The notes under the pieces: generated by a model | Database searches by the model: none | Seen by the model: the letters and a program-made list of their open reading frames with translations, nothing else | What the model was told of the DNA's origin: nothing | Made by a program: the position numbers and the translations under genes | Shown: piece after piece, positions 54,692-62,021 of the stretch | How positions within the stretch are numbered: the stretch's first letter is position 1 | Layout of the letters: every line of letters starts with the position of its first letter | Assembly (NCBI GenBank): GCA_016711485.1 | Contig: JADJSX010000007.1 | Span: 186,001-250,000 of the forward strand | Source: Leptospiraceae bacterium | GTDB lineage: Bacteria; Spirochaetota; Leptospiria; Leptospirales; Leptospiraceae | Reading direction: 5' to 3' | Length of the DNA stretch: 64,000 nt

Positions 54692-55288
54692 ATGTTAAGA
54701 TATAAAGAAAAAATTCAATTTATTTTGTTTGTTTTATTATTTACAGAGGCATGTTTGATTCAAATGAATTCGGATGGAACAAGTAGGTTAAACAAAAACG
54801 TGGTAATAACTCCATCTCCATCAGTAACGTCGACATCATCTTCTGTACCTGACGATAAAGGTAAATCTTCTACTTCCGAAGAAGGTTGGAATACAAAAAC
54901 AAGAGACTCTAATAGTGATGATACAAGTAAGTCCGAAAACGATAGTTGGTATACGCAACGATATAAAGGGAAAGCCAATGAACGTTCTATTGGATTAAAT
55001 TCACCGGCGTATATGGAAGTTACATGTAAACAATCAGTAAAAAAACAAAATGGAAAACTACTAATCGAATCTGCAATATCGTCTTTGGGTTCAAGTTTAA
55101 AGCCTGAAACAATTGCTGAATTAGCAGGAAAAATCTTAACTGAAGATTTTGATAAACTAGAAAGTAGTGATTGTAAACCTTTACCTTCAGATGGATCTTT
55201 TGCTGAGTGCGAATGTGAGTTATCGTATAAGGTAGAAGGCGGAAAACAAAAATTAAATGATAAAATCTCAGCTTTGAATAAAAAGTAG
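54692..55288 (+). CDS. Lipoprotein of unknown function
   Basis: A 198-aa protein with a signal peptide and lipobox (LLFTEAC, Cys about 21). A long Ser/Thr/Asp-rich linker (about 35-90) with SWYTQRYKGKA leads to a small C-terminal domain with four Cys (TCKQ, SDCK, ECECE). A clear AGAGGAG lies 7 bases before the ATG. Cotranscribed with metF by position. No family recognised; the linker suggests a surface-displayed C-terminal domain. Confidence 0.65.
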   Translation: MLRYKEKIQFILFVLLFTEACLIQMNSDGTSRLNKNVVITPSPSVTSTSSSVPDDKGKSSTSEEGWNTKTRDSNSDDTSKSENDSWYTQRYKGKANERSIGLNSPAYMEVTCKQSVKKQNGKLLIESAISSLGSSLKPETIAELAGKILTEDFDKLESSDCKPLPSDGSFAECECELSYKVEGGKQKLNDKISALNKK

Positions 55289-55289
55289 T

Positions 55290-55435
55290 TTAATAACTGA
55301 TGTTACGCAACAAAGGAAATTAAGGAATTTAAAGTGAATTACCCAATTTTTTACAAATTGGGTAATTACTTTTGGCAAAGAGTATATTAGAAGAATCTAA
55401 TGAATTAATAGCGATAGCGAAATCAATAGCCTCCG
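55290..55435 (+). repeat. Dispersed intergenic repeat, copy A
   Basis: It begins TTAATAACTGATGTTACGCA, 2 bases past the lipoprotein stop, and continues through AAGGAAATT, TTTAAAGTGAATT, a hairpin module (55337-55400), ATATTAGAAGAATCTAATGA, ATAGCGATAGCGA and TTCCGG-like CTCCGGTAGACGC. Copy B (61411-61527, minus strand) has the same order but lacks the hairpin module. No coding capacity. Confidence 0.7.
55337..55367. terminator. 13-bp hairpin after lipoprotein gene
   Basis: AATTACCCAATTT (55337-55349) pairs perfectly with AAATTGGGTAATT (55355-55367) around TTTAC. It lies about 50 bases after the stop and is followed by ACTTTTGG, a weak T-tract. It may serve as terminator but belongs to the repeat family, as shown by the match at 21409. 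Confidence 0.45.
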
Positions 55436-55446
55436 GTAGACGCTCG

Positions 55447-55503
55447 ACTCACGCGAACATTATCATTTCTTTTTAAGAAAGAAATGATAATGTTCGCGTG
55501 AGT
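55447..55503. terminator. Perfect 26-bp inverted repeat between convergent genes
   Basis: Bases 55447-55472 (ACTCACGCGAACATTATC...) are the exact reverse complement of 55478-55503, with a 5-base centre. The right arm ends within the stop codon of the leftward membrane-protein gene. The T-run in the arm makes it a plausible two-way terminator, but such a long perfect arm pair is also typical of a small mobile element. Confidence 0.55.
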
Positions 55504-56735
55504 TAATAAATAAAAAAATTCATAGTTGTTTTTATGTAAACCATCCGAATGATTAGAAGAAGCAAAATCAAGATACTGATTCTTAGTGAGTAATAATCAT
55601 AGTATTTTTCATTTTCATTTTTTAATAAAATAATCCATGGAATACTCACAGAAAACATTCTTGAAATATTATCAAAAGAAAGCCAATATCCTTGTTCCCC
55701 TATTCCTGCGGTAAATAAAATAAAAAGAATTGGTATAAAAATTAAAATATCACGTATTGTTTTTATATTTTTTAAATTTAAAATTAACGTTAAGTAATAC
55801 AGAAATACGGGGAATTTTGCGAATTCTTTTGATAAACTTTTTATGTCCGAAATCGAACTAAATTGAATACTTTTATAAAATCCAAAAAAAGGGTAATCTA
55901 TTAATTCTAAAAAACCTAATGGATTTGTTCCTGGGTGAGTAACGATTCGGTATCTAAATATTTGGACAGATATTAAATACGTGATGATTGCAAAAAAAAT
56001 TGGAATTGCAATTTGCTTTTTTCTGTCATAAATTAAAATCAAAAATAATGAGGCTAATACAATTAAGCCGGACTCTTTTACTAGTATTGTAAATAATAAA
56101 ATCAGGAAAAATAATATAAAAATTATAAATCCATTTTTTACTTCTATTGATTTCCGATTGAAAATATTTACTCCGAAATATCTAATAAAGTAAATGCAAA
56201 AAATAGAAAAGGAAACAAATAAGGAGTCCGAAACAAGCAAAAGATTTGAGTTTAGAGCGAATGGGGAAAATAGATAAAAATAACTCAAGAGTTTATTGTG
56301 ACTAGTAAGCATTTTGAATAATAGAATGAATGAATAAATATGTGTTAGAGTTAGGACTGACAAAGTAATAAAAGAATAATTGCTAAATCCAAAAAGTTTT
56401 GATATCATACCAGATAAAATTGGTAATCCTATTCGATTAAATCTGAGATAAAATGAATCTAAAACTGGAAAACTTTCTAGACCAGAGGTATATAGCGATT
56501 TTGCTATTAAGTAAAAAAATTGACCATCATATCCTCCTTCCGTGAAAATGATGAAATTTTTTTCAATCAAATCTGGGTTAAGTGATGAGAAACCTTTCCA
56601 GATACCAATAAGTGAGGATAGGTTATATTTATAAAACTTTATTTTAAAAAACACTAATAGGACGACTAATAGTAAATACCCGCAGATAGGATAAATTAAA
56701 TTTATTCTATTCAATAGATTTTTAAATTGCAACAT
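55503..56735 (-). CDS. Membrane glycosyltransferase-like protein
   Basis: A 410-aa polytopic protein with about ten membrane helices. After the first helix comes FTEGGYDGQFFYLIAKSLY (about 65-83), which resembles the GGYDGQFYY motif of a family of surface-glycopolymer (GT-C-like) proteins. RFNRIGLPILSGMISKL and a VKESGLIVLASLFLILIY segment also fit a lipid-linked sugar transferase. Substrate unknown. It is a lone leftward gene, divergent from the next one. Confidence 0.6.
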   Translation of the reverse strand: MLQFKNLLNRINLIYPICGYLLLVVLLVFFKIKFYKYNLSSLIGIWKGFSSLNPDLIEKNFIIFTEGGYDGQFFYLIAKSLYTSGLESFPVLDSFYLRFNRIGLPILSGMISKLFGFSNYSFITLSVLTLTHIYSFILLFKMLTSHNKLLSYFYLFSPFALNSNLLLVSDSLFVSFSIFCIYFIRYFGVNIFNRKSIEVKNGFIIFILFFLILLFTILVKESGLIVLASLFLILIYDRKKQIAIPIFFAIITYLISVQIFRYRIVTHPGTNPLGFLELIDYPFFGFYKSIQFSSISDIKSLSKEFAKFPVFLYYLTLILNLKNIKTIRDILIFIPILFILFTAGIGEQGYWLSFDNISRMFSVSIPWIILLKNENEKYYDYYSLRISILILLLLIIRMVYIKTTMNFFIY

Positions 56736-56825
56736 GATTTTTCAACACTTATTGCCCTTTGAAATCTCTGCAATCATTAAATTAGTTGTTGCAACAATAG
56801 ATAGCTATTTAGAATTGGAGAAACT

Positions 56826-57590
56826 ATGACTTTGATTCTTACAATACAGAATGCGTATGAATACTTAGAGAAGTTAGGACCCGCTAAGTCAATACAACTT
56901 ATGAAAAATTTAGGGTATGAGAGAGTGATATCTCTTTCTTCTAAACTTAAAAAAGAGAGATTGATTTATCTTGCTCAAAAACTTTCAGATGCAAAAATTT
57001 TAGAATTGATTACACAAATTCCCGAGAAGGAATTAATCCAAATTATTGAAGAAAATTCTGATGAGCAGTTAATATACTATATCCACAGTTTATCAATAGA
57101 AGATCTAAAAAAAGTTGCGACATCGATTTCGCCGGCAGATATAAATAAATTAGCAGGTGGATTAGGAAAAGAAGGGGCCATTGAACTTTTGAAAAATATT
57201 GGAACCGACAAGTCAATTGGTCTGATAAAATATATTGGGGCAGATAATTTAGTAAAACTGATTCGGGACGTTAATATTGAGCAGGTGATGCCTGTAGTAA
57301 ATGCATTGACTTTGCCTCAATGCAAAAAGTGGATTAAAAAACGTGGGTTAAACGAAATACCACAAATAATACATGCTTTTGGTTCTGAAAATATCCTTGT
57401 ATTCATTAATAGTATTGGTTTCGATAAAAGTTTAGAGCTTATGGATTTATTAGGCTTTGAGAAGATGGTGGAACTAACGCATAAAATTTCTAAAATGCAT
57501 TTTCCACACTATGTTTTAGATTCAGATGGACATAAACATCCACCAAAGAAACACAAAGGAAAAACGAACGCAAAAATATCGGCCATTTAA
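56826..57590 (+). CDS. Helical-repeat protein, FliG/MgtE-N-like
   Basis: A 254-aa soluble protein made of short repeating helical units (EYLEKLGPAKSIQLMKNLGYERV, ELIQIIEENSDEQLIYYI, INKLAGGLGKEGAIELLKNIG, IGADNLVKLIRDVN, HAFGSENILVFINSIGFDKS), about 30-36 residues each. The style recalls the armadillo-like repeats of FliG or the N-domain of MgtE, but no signature residues were seen. The C-terminus is His/Lys-rich (DSDGHKHPPKKHKGK). GGAG precedes the ATG. Function unknown. Confidence 0.55.
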   Translation: MTLILTIQNAYEYLEKLGPAKSIQLMKNLGYERVISLSSKLKKERLIYLAQKLSDAKILELITQIPEKELIQIIEENSDEQLIYYIHSLSIEDLKKVATSISPADINKLAGGLGKEGAIELLKNIGTDKSIGLIKYIGADNLVKLIRDVNIEQVMPVVNALTLPQCKKWIKKRGLNEIPQIIHAFGSENILVFINSIGFDKSLELMDLLGFEKMVELTHKISKMHFPHYVLDSDGHKHPPKKHKGKTNAKISAI

Positions 57591-57997
57591 TCTAAATCAA
57601 TTATTTTATTTATGGGTTTTAGCTGGCACAGTAATGGAGGGAAAAGTCTGCTATTTGGTTCGCTGGGACCCGGTGTTTTTAGTTTACGATTTGCAGTAAT
57701 GTTAGGCTGATCTATTGCAATAGCTCCTAGGAAAATTTTTGTTGCGCAACTTTCTACATCTCTTCTGCTATATATTTTATCATCTTCAATTCCGGCCAAT
57801 ACAGTAAATAATAGTGCATAACCCAATGATTGGTAACTTCCTGTAGATAAATCGTTAATAAAGATTGAGGAAAGTCTATTGTTTAATATTTCTTTTGCTT
57901 CAATCCCTTTAACTCTTGAAGGTTTTAATACAAATTTATTTGTGAGTGGACAATTGACTGTGTAAAAAATGATTAAGTATAAAATTAAATTTTTCAT
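57587..57997 (-). CDS. Small lipoprotein with DVxSC motif (1)
   Basis: A 136-aa protein with a signal peptide ending in TVNC (lipobox Cys about 16). The middle has AGIEDDKIYSRRDVESCATKIFLGAIA, of which DVESCATKI parallels DVDSCVTTI in the lipoprotein at 61656. It starts 3 bases after the stop of the TonB-receptor gene, so it is in its operon. It resembles a group of small Leptospira lipoproteins that I recall only vaguely (TIGR04452-like). Its stop is shared with the convergent gene through TTAA. Confidence 0.6.
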   Translation of the reverse strand: MKNLILYLIIFYTVNCPLTNKFVLKPSRVKGIEAKEILNNRLSSIFINDLSTGSYQSLGYALLFTVLAGIEDDKIYSRRDVESCATKIFLGAIAIDQPNITANRKLKTPGPSEPNSRLFPPLLCQLKPINKIIDLD

Positions 57998-58000
57998 TAT

Positions 58001-61000
58001 TTAAAACCTATATCCTAGTTTAAAATAAAATTCTCTTCCAAAACTTAGTAACTGATGTGGGTCTAAGGTAGGCGAAGTAAAACTACCACTTTCTATATCT
58101 AAAGGATATAAGACTATTTGATTGAATACGTTTTTTGCAGAAATTACCAAAATTAGATCATTACCTAAGTTTGAAGAAAATGTTAAATTAAAAAATTGAC
58201 TAGCTGGAACTTTCCAAACTCTATACCTTGTGATGCCTCCCCCTACTCCGTAACCAAAATAACTAGAAGCATTACTGGTTTCATTGGGTAATGGCGGTAA
58301 TTCCCTTAACGTACCATCATTATTTAAAACCTGTTTATTGTTTCTGGGAGGATTTTGCATTAGATGAATTTCTGAATTATAATAAAATTCGAGACTGATA
58401 GTATAGTTATTATTTATAATTGATCTTGATATCGCGGCTTTCCAAAGTTTTGTCGGCGAATTGAGAGCTTGTGATTTTGGAGTAAATAGTGTATTTAAAA
58501 ATGCAGAATCACTAGGCCGTCTTAGTTGATAACTTGTGTAACTTGCATTTAACCTCCATTTGTCGTCCAGAATGTATGTAGTTGCAATGGATCCACCGGT
58601 GTTGCTCCACTCAGGAGATTGGCCAAAGGCTAAGGTGGCAGCGTTAAATGCATATATTGTGCTACCAGTCATCCTAAAGTAATCCAAATTAAATATCAAT
58701 GCTCCTTTTAAAAAAGGTTGAATGATATTTATTTCTTTGTTTCTTACTTTTTCTGATTGTGCGTTTCCTAGTTCTCGTGGTAACCGAATTAATTCTTGCG
58801 GAGTGACCATTCTAAATGCTTCGGCATACATAAGTTTAACGGTAGTGTCCGTAGTTTTGAAGTTTTGAATGATTGCAATTCTTGGAGTTTTATCTTCAGC
58901 TACGTAGTCTTTTCTTTGAAATGGTTGTGTGTAGCCATTAGCCGTTCGATTTCTAAAAGTATCATTCACAGAATTAGATAGATTTATTGAGTTTCCAGGG
59001 CCTACATATGGCTCTCCTGAACCAGTGACTGGACTTCTTAGATAGGGATCAGTGATTCCCTCATAGGCAAAGTCATTTTCAATTCCATTCTGATGTCGGT
59101 AAACATTGTAAATCTTTTGCGCATCGTATCGAATCCCTAATACTAGAGTTGTATTTGTAATGAATGTAGTAGTTGCTTGTGTCCATAATCCAAATTGTCT
59201 TCCATCGTCAGCTATACCTTGTTGTCTCCTGTCTATAAGTCCATTTCTTCCTACATTTACTTGGTAGTTTATGTAATTGACTGATTGCATATTCCCGCCG
59301 GTCATAAATCTAAATAACTTTATTATAGACTCTTTATTTTCAAACTTATAAGGAGTTACCTGGAATTCTATGCCCTCAGTTTTGGCTGTGGATGCATAAC
59401 GTTTTATTACGCCTCCTCCCATTGCTGCTACATAATTTAAATAAGTGGCTGAATTCAATCTTGCCGCAGAATTTGCTCCGTAACTGGAAGGTGCGCCTAA
59501 TGGACTGTTGGCACTAGAAAATCCCCCGAAATCCTTATCTCTATAGTCGCTATTTATATTTAGTTGGCGAAAAATTCTAAAACTAGTTTCATATTTTTCT
59601 AGGTATGTGGGGGTATAATCAAGAGTAACTGCACCTACTCCCCAAATCCGATCATTTCGAGGAGAACCGTATACAGTGTCTCCGCCTGATGCCCCTCCGT
59701 CCACTTGAGGCGGAATCCAACTAGTTCTTTTGGACATATAAAATGATTTTAGATTCCAATCGCCATACTTTATATCTAAATTATAGTTTGGAAACCATTT
59801 ACCGTTATCCGCCATCATTCCTGTCGAAGTCCAAAGTCTTTGTCCTGTATTTACTTCTGCATTATTTCTACCGAATTCACTTGTACCTAAAGATGAGTTT
59901 GCCGGAGTAGATACATTATTTAATGCATCTGAACCTCCATTGGGATTGTAATATCTAGTTCCTCCCCATGAATCGTAACCAGAATGATATATCCCTTTCC
60001 CTTCAAACCTTGAGACATCTAAGGAAACAGAAAATTTGTCACTAAATTTAGAATAATATAACCCTCTGGTAGTAAGGTTTTGTAATACGGAGTCATATTC
60101 TGTTACTAGTTCTGTTTCATTTTTTTTTGTTGGTTTGCGGGTAATAATATTTACTACGCCAGTGATAGAATTGTTTCCATATAGAGCTGCTCCAGGCCCT
60201 TTGATGACTTCGATTTTTTCAATTCGCTCCATGTCGGTGTATACATCTGAATAAAATTCACCGAAATGAAAATAGTCATTTAATTTTTTCCCATCTTGTA
60301 AATATAAAACTCTTCGTTCTATTTGATTATTAACATACAAACCTCTAAAGTCGGAGCTCCAATTTTGACCTGCCCAATGAGTATAAACTTGCGGAACGAA
60401 ATTTAGAGCCTCAGTCAAATTTCGAAAACCTGATCTACGTATTTGTTCTCGGCTAATAACTGTTACATCCGCTGGAGCTTCGGTCGTTTTTTGTGCAAAT
60501 TTGGATACTGAAACTACTACATCATCTTTTTCAGATAAAAGTTTAAATACTTCCTCGGATGCTGCGCTTATATCTTCCTTAGGGAGCGGGAACGTTATGT
60601 CACGACTGATTTGGTTTCCCTTTACGAACTCTTCAATATTTTCGATACGTGGCGAGCGTTTGGGATTTGATTTTACCCTTGCTAGAATTTTATTAGAAAA
60701 ATCTTCAATATTTTTATCGTCACTATTTTTAGTTTCTATGGGGTCTAACGTTATTCCGTCTAAAGAAGATAAGTCAATCAATTGATTGTATGCATCTATT
60801 ACTTCTCCATTTTCTGGATTATAAATTTGTCCGTATAAATTCAAATTGCCGTTTTCCTCTCTTTTGTAGTAACCATCTATAAAAAGAATTGCTCCATTAT
60901 TTTTACTTTGAGATAAATTTTCATTTAGATTATTAGAATCTACTTTAATTATTTCATAGTTTAAACTTTGAAGTTTGGCGGACAATATGGAATAGACTTT

Positions 61001-61147
61001 ATCAGATATGATGTTATCTTTATTTGATTTATAAGGTGAGAAGATAGAGATACAAATTTTATTTTTTAATTTTTCTTGTGAATAGATAGAAAGTGTAAAA
61101 ATAAATGAAATCCCAAGTGTTATTACTTGCAGTCTTTTTGTAATCAT
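58001..61147 (-). CDS. TonB-dependent receptor with N-terminal extension
   Basis: A 1048-aa outer-membrane receptor. A signal peptide (about 1-23) is followed by an unusual soluble domain of roughly 130 residues (NKICISIFSPYKSNKDNI to AYNQLIDLSS) and a linker. The plug (about 215-335) shows APADVTVISREQIRRSGFRN, RVLYLQDGKKLNDYF, ERIEKIEVIKGPGAALYGNN and ITGVVNIITRK. A long barrel ends in KLGYRF. The extension is not the usual signalling domain of FecA-type receptors; it recalls small periplasmic alpha/beta domains. Ligand unknown. A small lipoprotein follows in the same operon. Confidence 0.85.
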   Translation of the reverse strand: MITKRLQVITLGISFIFTLSIYSQEKLKNKICISIFSPYKSNKDNIISDKVYSILSAKLQSLNYEIIKVDSNNLNENLSQSKNNGAILFIDGYYKREENGNLNLYGQIYNPENGEVIDAYNQLIDLSSLDGITLDPIETKNSDDKNIEDFSNKILARVKSNPKRSPRIENIEEFVKGNQISRDITFPLPKEDISAASEEVFKLLSEKDDVVVSVSKFAQKTTEAPADVTVISREQIRRSGFRNLTEALNFVPQVYTHWAGQNWSSDFRGLYVNNQIERRVLYLQDGKKLNDYFHFGEFYSDVYTDMERIEKIEVIKGPGAALYGNNSITGVVNIITRKPTKKNETELVTEYDSVLQNLTTRGLYYSKFSDKFSVSLDVSRFEGKGIYHSGYDSWGGTRYYNPNGGSDALNNVSTPANSSLGTSEFGRNNAEVNTGQRLWTSTGMMADNGKWFPNYNLDIKYGDWNLKSFYMSKRTSWIPPQVDGGASGGDTVYGSPRNDRIWGVGAVTLDYTPTYLEKYETSFRIFRQLNINSDYRDKDFGGFSSANSPLGAPSSYGANSAARLNSATYLNYVAAMGGGVIKRYASTAKTEGIEFQVTPYKFENKESIIKLFRFMTGGNMQSVNYINYQVNVGRNGLIDRRQQGIADDGRQFGLWTQATTTFITNTTLVLGIRYDAQKIYNVYRHQNGIENDFAYEGITDPYLRSPVTGSGEPYVGPGNSINLSNSVNDTFRNRTANGYTQPFQRKDYVAEDKTPRIAIIQNFKTTDTTVKLMYAEAFRMVTPQELIRLPRELGNAQSEKVRNKEINIIQPFLKGALIFNLDYFRMTGSTIYAFNAATLAFGQSPEWSNTGGSIATTYILDDKWRLNASYTSYQLRRPSDSAFLNTLFTPKSQALNSPTKLWKAAISRSIINNNYTISLEFYYNSEIHLMQNPPRNNKQVLNNDGTLRELPPLPNETSNASSYFGYGVGGGITRYRVWKVPASQFFNLTFSSNLGNDLILVISAKNVFNQIVLYPLDIESGSFTSPTLDPHQLLSFGREFYFKLGYRF

Positions 61148-61655
61148 ATCTACTTCCCTGTTAATTATTCTATTTTTGAAATCAAAATGTGGCTAATATC
61201 TATTACTTGCTACTGGATGGTTACTTTTTCTATTTTCTTATTTGCAATAACATGTCAATACTTGTCAAGTAAATTAATCAAAAATTTTAATTAACTTTAG
61301 TTTTTTATGTCTACTTTAATCTGGTTTTATGCTACAGAAATCTTTTTGTTCCTGTTTTTTTATACCATTTCTCATAAATAAGTTTCTTTATTTTTCACAA
61401 AAGCGGTGGGCTTCCTGCCGGAAGTTATTGGTATCGCTATCGCTATTTGTTCATTAGATTATTCTAATATTGAGAATTTCACTTTAAATGCGATAATTTC
61501 CTTTTTTACGTAACGTCAGTTATTTAAATTTTTCAGATTGTTTTATTGATAGATGGTACTTGGTTAAGTATTATTCAATTTTTCGAAATAAACATTTAGA
61601 TTGTATATTCTAAAATTATTCTTTCTTTTTTTGATTTCTTTTTCAGGATGAATAA
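61148..61655. other. Divergent intergenic region with repeat
   Basis: About 508 bases without a gene. It lies between the leftward receptor gene and the rightward lipoprotein gene, so both promoters should be here. Copy B of the dispersed repeat takes up 61411-61527. The rest is A/T-rich, and I see no clear operator; a Fur-like 19-mer was not found by eye. Confidence 0.5.
61411..61527 (-). repeat. Dispersed intergenic repeat, copy B
   Basis: On the minus strand it reads ATAACTGACGTTACGTAA, AAGGAAATTATCG, TTTAAAGTGAAATT, ATATTAGAATAATCTAATGA, ATAGCGATAGCGA, and ends near TTCCGGCAGGAAGC. The order matches copy A at 55290-55435, but the 13-bp hairpin module is absent. Confidence 0.7.
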
Positions 61656-62021
61656 ATGATTTTAAAAATATTTTTAATTTTTACGTTAGCGTTATTAGAT
61701 CAATCATGCACGGGAGTGTATTATGGAATTGATGGGCCTGACGTAATTTCTCGCTCTGAGGCAGTATCAAAACTTAATGATGCCTATTTAGTAAAATTTG
61801 CTTCGTGCGGATTTGATTCTACGAATGCTACTTTATTAGTTACTCGGTTTTCGGTTAGTGATCGAAAAAATTTGGATGGAGCATATTATGCGACGAAGGA
61901 TGTTGATAGTTGTGTAACAACTATTTTGTTTGTAGCCTGCAAAGAGTCTGCGGCTTATTCGTGTAATATTTCTCCAAAAGATTTTTTTGGAGGTGGAGGT
62001 TTGTTACAAGGCGGATTTTAA
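61656..62021 (+). CDS. Small lipoprotein with DVxSC motif (2)
   Basis: A 121-aa protein with a signal peptide and lipobox (LLDQSC, Cys about 18). The mature part has further Cys residues (ASCG, DSCV, ACKE, SCNI) and YYATKDVDSCVTTILFVACK, related to the stretch in the lipoprotein at 57587. The end is Gly-rich (FFGGGGLLQGG). AGGATG lies about 7 bases before the ATG. It converges on the receptor gene, sharing the stop region TTAA. Confidence 0.6.
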   Translation: MILKIFLIFTLALLDQSCTGVYYGIDGPDVISRSEAVSKLNDAYLVKFASCGFDSTNATLLVTRFSVSDRKNLDGAYYATKDVDSCVTTILFVACKESAAYSCNISPKDFFGGGGLLQGGF

